A stretch of 64,000 bases of DNA from CAXTKD01 sp964244885 (GTDB taxonomy: Bacteria > Pseudomonadota > Alphaproteobacteria > Sphingomonadales > Sphingomonadaceae). This document shows positions 7,912-15,782 of this stretch, piece after piece. The position numbers were made by a program, and so were the translations under genes. How positions within the stretch are numbered: position 1 is the stretch's first letter; each line of letters begins with the position of its first letter. The notes under the pieces are model-generated. The model saw nothing but the letters and a program-made list of their open reading frames with translations, made no database searches and was not told the origin of the DNA. The stretch lies in contig CAXTKD010000002.1 of assembly GCA_964244885.1 (NCBI GenBank), forward strand, positions 307,605-371,604, written 5' to 3'.

Positions 7912-9012
7912 ATGCGCGTCGGCGTCCCGAAGGAGATCAAGATCCACGAATATCGCGTCGGCCTGACGCCGCCATCGGTCGCCGAGCTCACCGCGCACGG
8001 GCACGAGGTGATCGTCGAGACCAACGCCGGCATGGGCATCGACTTCACCGACCGCGACTATACCGACGCCGGCGCGAAGATCGTCGCGACCCCGCGGGAG
8101 GTGTTCGACACCGCCGAGATGATCGTCAAGGTGAAGGAGCCGCAGCTCCACGAGTGCGCGATGCTGCGCGCCGACCAGACCTTGTTCACCTACCTCCACC
8201 TCGCCGCCGACAAGCCGCAGGCCGAGGCGCTGATGAAGTCGGGCGCGACCTGCATCGCCTATGAAACGGTGACCGACAATCGCGGCGGGCTGCCGCTGCT
8301 TCGCCCGATGTCCGAGGTCGCGGGGCGGATGAGCGTCCAGGTCGGCGCGCATTATCTCGAGAAGGAACAGGGCGGCCGCGGCATCCTGCTGGGCGGTGTG
8401 CCGGGCGTCGCGCCGGGGCGGGTCGCCATCCTCGGCGGCGGCGTGTCGGGCGTCAACGCGGCGCAGATGGCGGTCGGCATGCGCGCCGACGTGACGATCT
8501 ACGACGTCTCGACCGCGCGGCTCGCCGAGCTCGATGCGCTGTTCGAGGGACGGGTGAAGACGGCGTTCTCGTCGAAGGCGGCGATCGCCGCGGCGGTGGC
8601 GCGCGCGCATGTGGTGATCGGAGCGGTGCTGATCCCGGGCGCTGCGGCGCCGAAGCTCGTGACGCGCGAGATGCTCAAGCTGATGAAGCGCGGATCGGTG
8701 CTCGTCGACATCGCGATCGACCAGGGCGGCTGCTTCGAGACCAGCCGCGCGACGACTCACCAGGACCCGGTCTACGAGGTCGACGGCGTCATCCACTATT
8801 GCGTCGCCAACATGCCTGGCGCCGTCGCCCGGACCAGCACCTTCGCCCTCAACAACGCGACGCTGCCCTTCGTGCTGCGCCTCGCCGACAAGGGCGCGGC
8901 CGGCGCGATGGCGGCCGACCCGCACCTCGCGGCCGGGCTTAACGTCGCCGGCGGGTTCATCACCTACAAGGCGGTGGCGGACGATCTGGGACTGCCGTTC
9001 CGGGCGGCTTAG
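7912..9012 (+). CDS. ald: Alanine dehydrogenase
   Basis: A 366-residue NAD-dependent alanine dehydrogenase that interconverts alanine with pyruvate and ammonium. It starts MRVGVPKEIKIHEYRVGLTP, the conserved pyridine-nucleotide transhydrogenase/AlaDH N-terminus, with the catalytic Lys/His region MIVKVKEPQLHE around residues 70-80 and the Rossmann motif ILGGGVSGVNAA near residue 175. The ATG at 7912 has a GGGGAG ribosome binding site; the longer open frame upstream has none. The gene ends overlapping the last four bases of the oppositely oriented ccmI-like gene. Confidence 0.95.
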   Translation: MRVGVPKEIKIHEYRVGLTPPSVAELTAHGHEVIVETNAGMGIDFTDRDYTDAGAKIVATPREVFDTAEMIVKVKEPQLHECAMLRADQTLFTYLHLAADKPQAEALMKSGATCIAYETVTDNRGGLPLLRPMSEVAGRMSVQVGAHYLEKEQGGRGILLGGVPGVAPGRVAILGGGVSGVNAAQMAVGMRADVTIYDVSTARLAELDALFEGRVKTAFSSKAAIAAAVARAHVVIGAVLIPGAAAPKLVTREMLKLMKRGSVLVDIAIDQGGCFETSRATTHQDPVYEVDGVIHYCVANMPGAVARTSTFALNNATLPFVLRLADKGAAGAMAADPHLAAGLNVAGGFITYKAVADDLGLPFRAA

Positions 9013-9530
9013 CTGCAAGACTTTCCAGCCCGCGCGCAAGCCAATAGCCGGAAGTTGCGAAGCTCGGGGCGACGTGACCCCAGCCGCTCGCCCTTGGCAT
9101 AGGCCAGGCGCGCGGCGGGCGTGAGCGCGCCGTCCGCGTGGAGGACGAGCGCGTTGCCGAGGCCGATCCACAGGTCGGGGCTGTCGGGGTTGCGCGCGAG
9201 GCCGCTTTCGATCGCCTCGACCGCCGCAGTGGCGTTGCCGCCGGTTTCCAGCGCTTCGGCGAGCGTAAGCCAGGCGCCGATGTCGCCCGCGCCGGTCAAC
9301 CACTCGCGGCGCGCTTCGGCGAAGGCTTCGACCGCCAGCGTGTCGGCCGGCACTCGCGCGGCGGGGCGGTCGGGCAGCAGGGGGTGGCCGGTCAGCAAAT
9401 AGCCGAGCGCGGCGATGGCGAGCGTCGCGGCGATCGCGCGGCGCGCCTCGGGCTGGCGGCGCAGCAGCGCCCACAGCACCTGCGCGGCGAGCACCAGCAG
9501 GAGGACGAGCAGGATGGCGAGCGCGGTCAG
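9009..9530 (-). CDS. CcmI/CycH-like tetratricopeptide protein, last gene of the ccm operon
   Basis: About 173 residues: an N-terminal membrane segment, a second hydrophobic stretch near residues 38-52, then a periplasmic region with TPR-like helices (WLTLAEALETGGNATAAVEAIESGLARNPDSPDLWIGLGNAL). In cytochrome c maturation CcmI holds apocytochrome for CcmF-CcmH. It is short for CcmI, which usually exceeds 280 residues. No ATG fits the start: the CTG at 9530 would overlap the ccmG stop like the other genes of the operon, while a GTG at 9494 is the first conventional start. A ccmH gene, expected between ccmG and this gene, is absent. Confidence 0.65.
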   Translation of the reverse strand: MTALAILLVLLLVLAAQVLWALLRRQPEARRAIAATLAIAALGYLLTGHPLLPDRPAARVPADTLAVEAFAEARREWLTGAGDIGAWLTLAEALETGGNATAAVEAIESGLARNPDSPDLWIGLGNALVLHADGALTPAARLAYAKGERLGSRRPELRNFRLLACARAGKSCS

Positions 9531-10048
9531 GGCGCGCGCGCCTTGTCGATGGTGGCGAGCAGCGCGGGGATCGCCTCCGGGCGTAGGTCGCCGGCATGGT
9601 GCGCGACGACTTTGCCCTGGCCGTCGACGACGAAGGTTTCGGGAAGGCCGCTCGTCTGGAGCAGGTGGGCAAGGCGGCTGTCCGAGTCGACGCCAACCCG
9701 CGCATAGGGGTCCCCGAATTGCTTCAGGAAAGCTTGCGTGTCGGCGGGCCTGTCGGCGACCGCGATGCCGTGAACGACGATGCCACGGTCGTGCAGCGTC
9801 TTCAGCTGCGGCGCCTCGACCCGGCAAGGCAGGCACCACGACGCGAACAGGTTGACGACCGTGACGACGCCGTGGCGCAGGTCGGCGTCGGACAGGCCGG
9901 GGTGGAGAGTGTCGAGGCTGGGGAGGTCGAACGGCGGCATGGCGCGGCCGACGAGCGGGTCGGGCGGGTTCGACGGCCGGAAGGTCGCGAGCAGCACGAA
10001 AGCGGCCAGCGCCAGCAGCGGGACGATGAGCGCGAGGCGGCGGATCAC
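9527..10048 (-). CDS. ccmG: Cytochrome c maturation thioredoxin CcmG (DsbE)
   Basis: A 173-residue periplasmic thioredoxin-fold protein with one N-terminal membrane anchor (residues 4-22) and the active-site motif WCLPC near residue 73 within LFASWCLPCRVEAPQL. The DPLVGRAMPPFDLPSLD start of the mature domain is typical of DsbE. CcmG keeps the apocytochrome CXXCH cysteines reduced, normally by passing electrons to CcmH. The GTG start at 10048 overlaps the ccmF stop by four bases. Its usual partner CcmH is not found in this operon. Confidence 0.92.
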   Translation of the reverse strand: MIRRLALIVPLLALAAFVLLATFRPSNPPDPLVGRAMPPFDLPSLDTLHPGLSDADLRHGVVTVVNLFASWCLPCRVEAPQLKTLHDRGIVVHGIAVADRPADTQAFLKQFGDPYARVGVDSDSRLAHLLQTSGLPETFVVDGQGKVVAHHAGDLRPEAIPALLATIDKARAP

Positions 10049-10941
10049 AGCAGCGGCCGCCAGCGCAGGCGGACCTCGCGCCCGTCCCCGATGGCGCGGC
10101 CGAGCGTCGCCTCGATGCGTCCGCCGCCGAGGCGAGCGGCGTCGAGCGCCGGGGTTTCGGTCGTGGCGTAGGTCAGGGTACGCGCCTGCGGGCGGAGGGT
10201 TATCGGCGCGCCGCCGTCGTCGACCGCCAGCCGCGCCTCGATCGCGGTGAAGCCGGGGCCGGCGGTGGGGACGGTATCGACAAGGCGGGCCTTGAAGCCC
10301 TGGAGACGCATCGATTCGCCAGGGCGGAGGACGGCCGAGGTTTCGACCGTGAGCGCGCGAGGGAGCAGCGCGAGCGCGAGGCCGGCGATCAGGACACCCC
10401 CGCCTGCCAGCCACCACCGCCGTGACGGCCGCGCCAGCGCGATCAGGACGACGACAGCCGCTAGGGCGGCGAGCACGAGCGGCTCGGCGGGCGAATTGGG
10501 CAAGCTCAGCGCCCGGCCTTCGGGAGGCGCGATCGGCTGCCTGGCGAAGGGCCGGAGGACGAGCAGCGCGAGAAGCGGTAGCGCGAGGGCGATCGCGGCG
10601 GGAACGGCTCTTTCGTGTTGCCGCACCGCAAGGACCAGCGCCCCTAGGCCGAGGATTGTCGTGGCGACGAGCAGCCAGCCGGGGAAGCTGCCCGCGAGGG
10701 CCGCCAGTCGGACCATGGGCGGCTGAAGGCGATGGACGCGGTCGTCGACGAGGATCAGCGAGAAGTCGGCGGCCTCGAAGCACCAGATCAGCGCGACGAG
10801 AGCACAGAGCGTGAGCAGCGCCGCGAGCGCCAGCGACGGCAGCGCGACATCGGGGCCGGCGGCGGTGCGGGGGCCGACCGCCGCCAACAGGGCGAAGCCC
10901 GCCGCCAGCCACAGGGCGGCGTTGCCGGCTTCGGCGATCAC
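10045..10941 (-). CDS. ccmF: Shortened CcmF-like protein lacking the WWD domain
   Basis: A 298-residue membrane protein at the ccmF position. Its start VIAEAGNAALWLAAGFALL matches the first helix of CcmF, HRLQPPMVRLAALAG near residue 80 resembles the conserved post-helix-3 segment, PFARQPIAPPEGRALS resembles the NPF-R-PPP-GR loop, and the C-terminal periplasmic domain (VLRPGESMRLQGFKARL...GPGFTAIEARL) is CcmF-like. CcmF is normally about 640 residues. The whole central part, with the tryptophan-rich WWD motif and the conserved haem-liganding histidines, is missing, yet the frame is uninterrupted and start and stop overlap ccmE and ccmG by four bases each. It is either a relic kept in frame or a reduced protein with another role. 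Confidence 0.75.
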   Translation of the reverse strand: MIAEAGNAALWLAAGFALLAAVGPRTAAGPDVALPSLALAALLTLCALVALIWCFEAADFSLILVDDRVHRLQPPMVRLAALAGSFPGWLLVATTILGLGALVLAVRQHERAVPAAIALALPLLALLVLRPFARQPIAPPEGRALSLPNSPAEPLVLAALAAVVVLIALARPSRRWWLAGGGVLIAGLALALLPRALTVETSAVLRPGESMRLQGFKARLVDTVPTAGPGFTAIEARLAVDDGGAPITLRPQARTLTYATTETPALDAARLGGGRIEATLGRAIGDGREVRLRWRPLL

Positions 10942-11372
10942 TCGACCTTGCCCGCCACCTTGTGCGCATCGCCTGCGACCTCGGGCGGCTTGTAGGTCTC
11001 GTCGTGCTTGGCGAGGATATTGTCGGCGATGAAGGTGCCGCCCGCGTCGAAGCGGCCATCGGCGATCATGCCCGAGCCTTCGCGGAACAGGTCGGGCGCG
11101 ATGCCGGCGAAGCGCACCGGCACCGTGCTGGCGCCATCGGTGACCCGGAAGGCCAGCGTCAGGCCGTCGGCGGCCTTCGACAGCGAGCCGCGCTCGACCA
11201 TGCCGCCGAGCCGCGCGGCCTCTCCGGGCGTGATGTGCTTCGCCGCGACATCGCTCGGCGAATAGAAATAGGTCGCGGTGTCGCCGAGCGCCGAGACTGC
11301 GAGACCGCCCGCGCCGCCGACCGCGACGAGCGCCAGGACGAGCAGCGTCAGGCGCTGGTGCTTGGGCTTCAC
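10938..11372 (-). CDS. ccmE: Haem chaperone CcmE
   Basis: A 144-residue periplasmic haem chaperone anchored by one N-terminal membrane segment (residues 8-28). The haem-attaching motif HDETY is intact, with His123 as the covalent ligand and Tyr127 as the axial one, inside LAKHDETYKPPE. The OB-fold portion with FYSPSDVAAK and RLGGMVERGS is conserved. It takes haem from CcmC and passes it to CcmF. The GTG start overlaps the ccmD stop by four bases. Confidence 0.94.
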   Translation of the reverse strand: MKPKHQRLTLLVLALVAVGGAGGLAVSALGDTATYFYSPSDVAAKHITPGEAARLGGMVERGSLSKAADGLTLAFRVTDGASTVPVRFAGIAPDLFREGSGMIADGRFDAGGTFIADNILAKHDETYKPPEVAGDAHKVAGKVE

Positions 11373-11506
11373 CGGCGGCGCTCGGCGCGCAAGCGTTCGG
11401 CTTCGGCCTCGGCGCGGCGCATCGACAGGAACGATGTCGCAAGCATCAGCGCGACCGCGCCGAGGCCGAAGACATAGGCCGCGACGACGAAATACATCTG
11501 GCTCAC
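11369..11506 (-). CDS. ccmD: Small membrane protein CcmD
   Basis: A 45-residue protein read directly from the sequence, starting with GTG at 11506 (V-S-Q-M-Y-F-V-V-A-A-Y) and containing a single membrane helix followed by a charged Arg/Glu/Ala-rich cytoplasmic tail. Position, size and the MYFVVAAYVFGL start agree with CcmD, which helps release holo-CcmE from CcmC. Its start overlaps the ccmC stop and its stop overlaps the ccmE start, each by four bases. Confidence 0.85.
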   Translation of the reverse strand: MSQMYFVVAAYVFGLGAVALMLATSFLSMRRAEAEAERLRAERRR

Positions 11507-12225
11507 GCGTGGGCGCTCGCGAGGCGGGCGCTACGGGCGGCGATGACCTGGCCGGCGAGCAGCGTGCGCATCCGCATCAGCACGATCCCGGCGAACAGCA
11601 AGGTGAAGCCGGCGACCGACAGCAGCAGCGGCCGGAGCATCGCCGGGTCGACGCTGGACGAAGTCAGGCCGATGCTCGATCCCTGGTGGAGCGTGTTCCA
11701 CCACACCACCGAGTAGTGGATGACGGGCAGGTTGATGAGCCCGACGAGCGACAGGATCGCCGCCGCGCGCGCGCCGCGCTCGCGGTCGTCGAAGGCCTGG
11801 CCGAGTGCGATGACGCCGAGGTAAAGCAGGAACAGCAGCAGCATCGAGGTCAGCCGCGCATCCCATACCCACCACGTTCCCCAGGTCGGTCGGCCCCAGA
11901 TCGAGCCGGTGACGAGGCAAACCGCCGCGAACAGCGCGCCGACCGGCGCCGCCGCGCGCGCCGCGACATCGGCGAGCGGATGGCGCCAGACCAGCGACAC
12001 CGCCCCCGCGCCCGCGACCAGCGCGTAGCCGCTCATGCCAAGCCAGGCGCTCGGTACGTGGAGGTACATGATGCGCACGGTCTCGCCCTGCAGATAGTCG
12101 GGCGGGCTGTCGAACAGGCCGATCAGCAGCCCGAGCCCGGCGAGCGCCAGGCCGATGCCGGTGACAACCGGGGTGGCGATGCGCGCGACCTTGAGGAAGC
12201 GCGCCGGATTGGCGAAGCGGTGCAC
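11503..12225 (-). CDS. ccmC: Haem-handling membrane protein CcmC
   Basis: A 240-residue inner-membrane protein of the CcmC family with six membrane segments. The tryptophan-rich WWD motif is intact (WGTWWVWDARLTS around residues 115-127), as are the flanking histidines in MYLHVPSAW (near residue 55) and NLPVIHYSVVWWNTLHQG (near residue 170). CcmC presents haem to CcmE. The start is GTG at 12225. The gene lies downstream of an inserted vapBC module, so its promoter or read-through source is uncertain. Confidence 0.93.
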   Translation of the reverse strand: MHRFANPARFLKVARIATPVVTGIGLALAGLGLLIGLFDSPPDYLQGETVRIMYLHVPSAWLGMSGYALVAGAGAVSLVWRHPLADVAARAAAPVGALFAAVCLVTGSIWGRPTWGTWWVWDARLTSMLLLFLLYLGVIALGQAFDDRERGARAAAILSLVGLINLPVIHYSVVWWNTLHQGSSIGLTSSSVDPAMLRPLLLSVAGFTLLFAGIVLMRMRTLLAGQVIAARSARLASAHA

Positions 12226-12294
12226 GAAACGGGCCTTAGCCGATCCGCGATGGATTTTGCAGCCTTCCGTTCAAGCTTGGCAAACAAGAGAATC

Positions 12295-12693
12295 TCACGA
12301 GAGCAGCAGCGCCGCTTGCCCGTCATCAGCGAGGAGCTTGACCGCCTTCCTGTCAAAGGAAACAAAGGTCTCGCCGCCGAGCCAGTTGCCTTCGAACGCG
12401 ATGACTCCATCGGCAAAGTCGCCGCCAGCTTCGAGCACACGCAGGCCGGCGTGGACGGCGGGGCGGTTGACCGCGATGTTGTGCGTGTCGAGCAAGCGCC
12501 GGATCGAAGCGGCGATCTCGTCGCGAGGCGCCTTGTAGCGCCGCTCCAGAACCCAGGCGAACTCGCAGAGCGCATGAACGCCGACCGCCACGATCTCGGC
12601 GGCTTTCAGCGCGTCGAGCGCGGCTTTCTGCTGGGCGTCGTCGTCGGGCAGAACCGCGCGCAACAGCACGTTCGTGTCGGCGACGATCCTCAT
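12295..12693 (-). CDS. vapC: VapC-type PIN-domain toxin
   Basis: A 132-residue PIN-domain ribonuclease. The acidic metal-binding residues expected for VapC are present: Asp6 in VADTNVLLR, Glu44 in CEFAWVL, Asp92/Asp95 in GGDFADGVIA and Asp114 in VSFDRKA. Its start overlaps the stop of the upstream antitoxin gene (ATGA), the usual toxin-antitoxin arrangement. The module lies between ccmB and ccmC and separates the two parts of the cytochrome c maturation operon. Confidence 0.88.
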   Translation of the reverse strand: MRIVADTNVLLRAVLPDDDAQQKAALDALKAAEIVAVGVHALCEFAWVLERRYKAPRDEIAASIRRLLDTHNIAVNRPAVHAGLRVLEAGGDFADGVIAFEGNWLGGETFVSFDRKAVKLLADDGQAALLLS

Positions 12694-12956
12694 TCCTCGC
12701 CCATGCCGGCAGCCGTGCCGGCCTCGGCGATGGCGTCGTCGATGTCCTCGATGGAGAGCCGCGTCCCGTCGGTCTTACCCGCGAAGAAGCTCTTCAGACT
12801 CTCCCACGACCCCCTCGCCCGATCGGCCTTCAGTTCCGCCCGACCATCGGGCAACAGGTCGACCCTGATCTTGCCACCGGGCTGGATGCCGAGATGTTTC
12901 AGCACCTCCTTGCGGAACGTGACCTGACCTCGGCCCGTGACGGTTAATGTCGTCAT
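12690..12956 (-). CDS. vapB: AbrB/MazE-type antitoxin (VapB)
   Basis: An 88-residue protein with an N-terminal SpoVT/AbrB swapped-hairpin DNA-binding domain (TVTGRGQVTFRKEVLKHLGIQPGGKIRVDLLPDGRAEL) and a C-terminal tail that would wrap the toxin. It is first in the two-gene operon and overlaps vapC by four bases. A GGAGG ribosome binding site precedes the ATG, and a palindrome in the promoter region is its likely own binding site. Confidence 0.85.
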   Translation of the reverse strand: MTTLTVTGRGQVTFRKEVLKHLGIQPGGKIRVDLLPDGRAELKADRARGSWESLKSFFAGKTDGTRLSIEDIDDAIAEAGTAAGMGEE

Positions 12957-12979
12957 GTGGCGACCTCCGAAAAACCACT

Positions 12980-13003
12980 AAGTAATGCAATATTCCATTA
13001 CTT
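12980..13003 (-). promoter_or_regulatory. Palindromic operator/promoter of vapBC
   Basis: A perfect 8-bp inverted repeat, AAGTAATG at 12980-12987 and CATTACTT at 12996-13003, separated by eight bases, lies 24 bases before the vapB start. It is markedly AT-rich in a GC-rich region and contains TATT-like -10 sequences on the minus strand. AbrB-type antitoxins repress their own operons by binding such palindromes, so this is the probable autoregulatory site. Confidence 0.6.
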
Positions 13004-13027
13004 CAAGCTACGACCTGGTAGGCCCGT

Positions 13028-13672
13028 CTATTCGAGGCCCGCGCGAAGCGCCGCGCCTGCGGCGAATGGCGCCACGGCGACGAGGAGCAGGCTCGATGCG
13101 GCGAGGAGCTTGAGCGCGCCGCCGGCGTCGGGGGTCAGCAGCCCGCTTCCGAAGATCAGCACCGGCACCGCGAGCGGCAGAACCATCAGCCCGGCGAGCG
13201 CCCCCGCACCGCGAAGGCCCGTGGTCAGCGCCGCCGCGACGATTCCAAGCGCGGCGAGCGCCGGAGTGCCGAACAGCAATCCGACCAGCAGGCGCGGCAG
13301 GGCCTCGGCAGGAAGCCCAAGCAACAGCGCGCCGAGCGGCGCCGCGATCAGCAACGGCGGGCCAAAGCTCAGCCAGTGCCCGGCAAGCCGCGCCGCCGCC
13401 AGCGTTTCGGGCGCGACGCCGCGCGAGACGAGCTGGTCGAGTGTACCGTCGGCCCGGTCGCCCTCGAACAGGGTGTCGATCGGTAGCAGCGCGGCGAGCA
13501 GCGCCGACACCCACATCACGCCGCCCGCCACCCGCGCCAGCAGCCGCGCGTCGGGGCCGATGCCGAAGGGAAACAGGATGGCGACGATCAGGAAGAACAC
13601 CACCGGCAGCAGCCGCGCCGCGGGCCTTTCCCAGCCGAGTGACAGGTCGCGCGCGACGAGCGTTCCCAGCAC
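13028..13672 (-). CDS. ccmB: Haem exporter permease subunit CcmB
   Basis: A 214-residue membrane protein with six predicted helices and the CcmB signature LPIDTLFEGDRADGTLDQLVSRG around residues 62-85. With CcmA it forms the ABC transporter that drives release of holo-CcmE. The GTG start at 13672 is immediately after the stop codon of a diguanylate cyclase gene, which separates it from ccmA. The length is close to the family norm of about 220. Confidence 0.92.
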   Translation of the reverse strand: MLGTLVARDLSLGWERPAARLLPVVFFLIVAILFPFGIGPDARLLARVAGGVMWVSALLAALLPIDTLFEGDRADGTLDQLVSRGVAPETLAAARLAGHWLSFGPPLLIAAPLGALLLGLPAEALPRLLVGLLFGTPALAALGIVAAALTTGLRGAGALAGLMVLPLAVPVLIFGSGLLTPDAGGALKLLAASSLLLVAVAPFAAGAALRAGLE

Positions 13673-15106
13673 CTAGCTCGCTCCGGTCTCGGGGAAGCGC
13701 ACCACGCTCGAATCGTCATGGAGAATGACGCGGTTCCGGCCGCCGTCCTTCGCCCGGTAGAGCGCCGAATCGGCGCGGCGCAGCGAATCCTCGTGCGTCC
13801 GCGCGATGCCGACGAGCGCGATGCCGATGCTGACCGTGGTCCGCAGCCATTCGCCGTCGAACGGCACGGCACCGGCCTCGATCGCCGCCCGGATTCGCTC
13901 GGCGGTGGCAATGGCGGCGTCCTGGTCGACGCGCGGCAGCAGGATGGCGAACTCCTCGCCGCCGATCCGCCCGACCAGATCGCCGTCGCGGACCGACGCA
14001 TTGATCCAGCCCGCCACCGCGACGAGCACCGCGTCGCCCGCGGCATGGCCATGCGAATCGTTGATCGACTTGAACTGGTCGAGGTCGAGGATGAGCATCG
14101 CGCGTCCGCCGCCGCGCCGCACCGCCTCGTCGGCGACGACCGCGAAATGGCGCCGGTTGAGCAGGCCGGTCAGCGGATCGATCGTCGCGAGGCTGCGAAG
14201 CGAATCGCTTTCCTGGCGCAGCGTCTCGAGCGCGCGGCCATGCTCCTCCAGCCGCTCGCGCAGCCGCCCGCGCCCGATCTCGCGTTGCAGCGCCGCCGAC
14301 ACCAGCTCGCCCATCGTCCGCAGGATGCGCTGGTCGAGGCCGTCGAAGCTGTTGGCTGCCGCCGACACCATCTTGAGCACGCCGACGGGTCCGCCGTCGC
14401 AGATCAGCGGAGTCGCGACCATCGAGCGGACCCCGAGGACACGGCTGGCGTCGCGATTGACGCGCGGATCGGCTTCGGTGTCGGTGGAAATCTGAATCTC
14501 GGCGCTTTCGATCACCAGGTCGGAGAGCGTGCCCGGCCGCGGCATCCTGAAATCCCTGTGCTGTGCGACTATTCCGGACGCGGCGAGGAAGGCGATCTCC
14601 TCGCCCTCGAGCATTTCGACCACCGCGCCGTCGGCCTGCGTCATCGCGCGCAGATGGTCGCAGCCCAGAAGCTCGTCGCAGACCATCTGGGCAAGCGTCG
14701 GAAGGTCGGTGTCGGCCTGGGCGATGCGCACGCGGACTTCATCGAGCCGCCGCAGGCGCTCGAAATCGCTGCGCTGCTGGCGGGCGCGGTTGAGGCGGCG
14801 GGCGGCGGCGCCGAGCTGCGCCGCGAGCGAATGCTGCGATCCCGGCCATGCGACGAAATCGGCGGCGCCGGCGTCGAGCGCTTCGGCTTCCAATGCCTCG
14901 TCGCCGATCGCGACGACTTCGGCGCCGCTGTCGATCGCACTGGCGAGGGCGGGTTCGATCGGCGACGCGACCGCCACCAGCCGGGCGTCCTGGGCCTCGG
15001 CGGCGGACAGCGGCACGACTCGAAGTCTTACGGAGTCAACGGTCCGCAACGACGCGGCCAAGTCGGCGCCAAGCGAATCGAAATCGACGCCGAATACGAC
15101 GGTCAA
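13673..15106 (-). CDS. GAF-GGDEF diguanylate cyclase inserted between ccmA and ccmB
   Basis: About 477 residues. Residues 1-110 resemble a degenerate response-regulator receiver without the phosphorylated Asp, residues about 135-275 are a GAF domain, a short coiled coil follows, and the C-terminus is a GGDEF domain with active-site GGEEF and an intact RxxD inhibitory site (RDGD five residues before). It should make cyclic-di-GMP in the cytoplasm, with a GAF-bound ligand as input. A TTG start at 15106 with AGGAG ten bases upstream is chosen because the ccmA stop lies at 15132; the stop directly abuts the ccmB GTG. It is therefore co-transcribed with haem export genes. Confidence 0.85.
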   Translation of the reverse strand: MTVVFGVDFDSLGADLAASLRTVDSVRLRVVPLSAAEAQDARLVAVASPIEPALASAIDSGAEVVAIGDEALEAEALDAGAADFVAWPGSQHSLAAQLGAAARRLNRARQQRSDFERLRRLDEVRVRIAQADTDLPTLAQMVCDELLGCDHLRAMTQADGAVVEMLEGEEIAFLAASGIVAQHRDFRMPRPGTLSDLVIESAEIQISTDTEADPRVNRDASRVLGVRSMVATPLICDGGPVGVLKMVSAAANSFDGLDQRILRTMGELVSAALQREIGRGRLRERLEEHGRALETLRQESDSLRSLATIDPLTGLLNRRHFAVVADEAVRRGGGRAMLILDLDQFKSINDSHGHAAGDAVLVAVAGWINASVRDGDLVGRIGGEEFAILLPRVDQDAAIATAERIRAAIEAGAVPFDGEWLRTTVSIGIALVGIARTHEDSLRRADSALYRAKDGGRNRVILHDDSSVVRFPETGAS

Positions 15107-15131
15107 AGCAAAGAAACTCCTCGTGCGGCCC

Positions 15132-15782
15132 CTAATCCCCCACCGCGAGGTCGCCGAGACGTATAGTCGAACTATCTGGAATTCCAAGCGGATGATGCGT
15201 TGCCGCAACGATCAGCCCGCCCGCCGCGCAATGCGCCGTGCAAGCCTCGGCGAGCCGCGCGGCGTTTGGTGCGTCGAGTCCGTTGGATGGCTCGTCGAGC
15301 AGCCATAGCGGCGCGCCCGACTGCCAGACCCGCGCCAGGGCGAGCCGGCGGCGCTGGCCGCTCGACAGCAGCCGGATGGGAATGCCGGCGAGCGCGGCGA
15401 GATCGAAGTGCTCCAGCGCGGCATCGGTCGCGGCGGCATCGGCGCCGTCGAGCCGCGCCCAGAAGCGAAGCTCGGCGCGCGGGCTTTGGTCGAGCTTTAG
15501 CGCATCGAGATGGCCGAGGAAGGCGACTCGGTGCGGATTGTCGACCCGCCCGGCCGCGGGGCGCAGCAGGCCGGCGAGGATGCGCAGCAGGCTCGACTTG
15601 CCCGACCCGTTGGCGCCCTCGACGAGAAGCGCGGCGCCGGGCGTGACGGTGAAGGACAGGTCCTCGAACACCGTGCGCCCACCGCGCCGGCAGGCGAGGT
15701 TCTCTACATGCAGTGTCGAAATCCCCTCCCCAGGGGGGAGGGGATTGATTTGGTTGGTGGAGGTGTGAACGCCTTGAATCAC
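15132..15782 (-). CDS. ccmA: Haem exporter ATPase subunit CcmA
   Basis: ABC ATPase of the CcmAB transporter. The Walker A is EGANGSGKSSLLR, the signature motif is reduced to LLSSGQRRRLALAR and the Walker B is LWLLDEPSNGLD. The conserved protein begins at LHVENLACRRGGRTVFEDLSF, whose first codon is a CTG at 15713. The first standard in-frame start is the GTG at 15782, which overlaps the stop of the acyl-CoA dehydrogenase gene (GTGA) but adds 23 residues, including PLPPGEG, encoded by a dispersed repeat. The coordinates use this GTG; the true start may be at 15713 or the ATT at 15722. Confidence 0.85.
   Translation of the reverse strand: MIQGVHTSTNQINPLPPGEGISTLHVENLACRRGGRTVFEDLSFTVTPGAALLVEGANGSGKSSLLRILAGLLRPAAGRVDNPHRVAFLGHLDALKLDQSPRAELRFWARLDGADAAATDAALEHFDLAALAGIPIRLLSSGQRRRLALARVWQSGAPLWLLDEPSNGLDAPNAARLAEACTAHCAAGGLIVAATHHPLGIPDSSTIRLGDLAVGD
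15720..15746. repeat. Short dispersed repeat at the 5' end of ccmA
   Basis: A near-perfect palindrome of AATCCCCTCCCC and GGGGAGGGGATT around a three-base centre. It is a half-size member of the GC-rich inverted repeat family seen elsewhere in the window. It lies between the acyl-CoA dehydrogenase stop and the first conserved ccmA codon and may have replaced the original ccmA start region. Confidence 0.7.
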
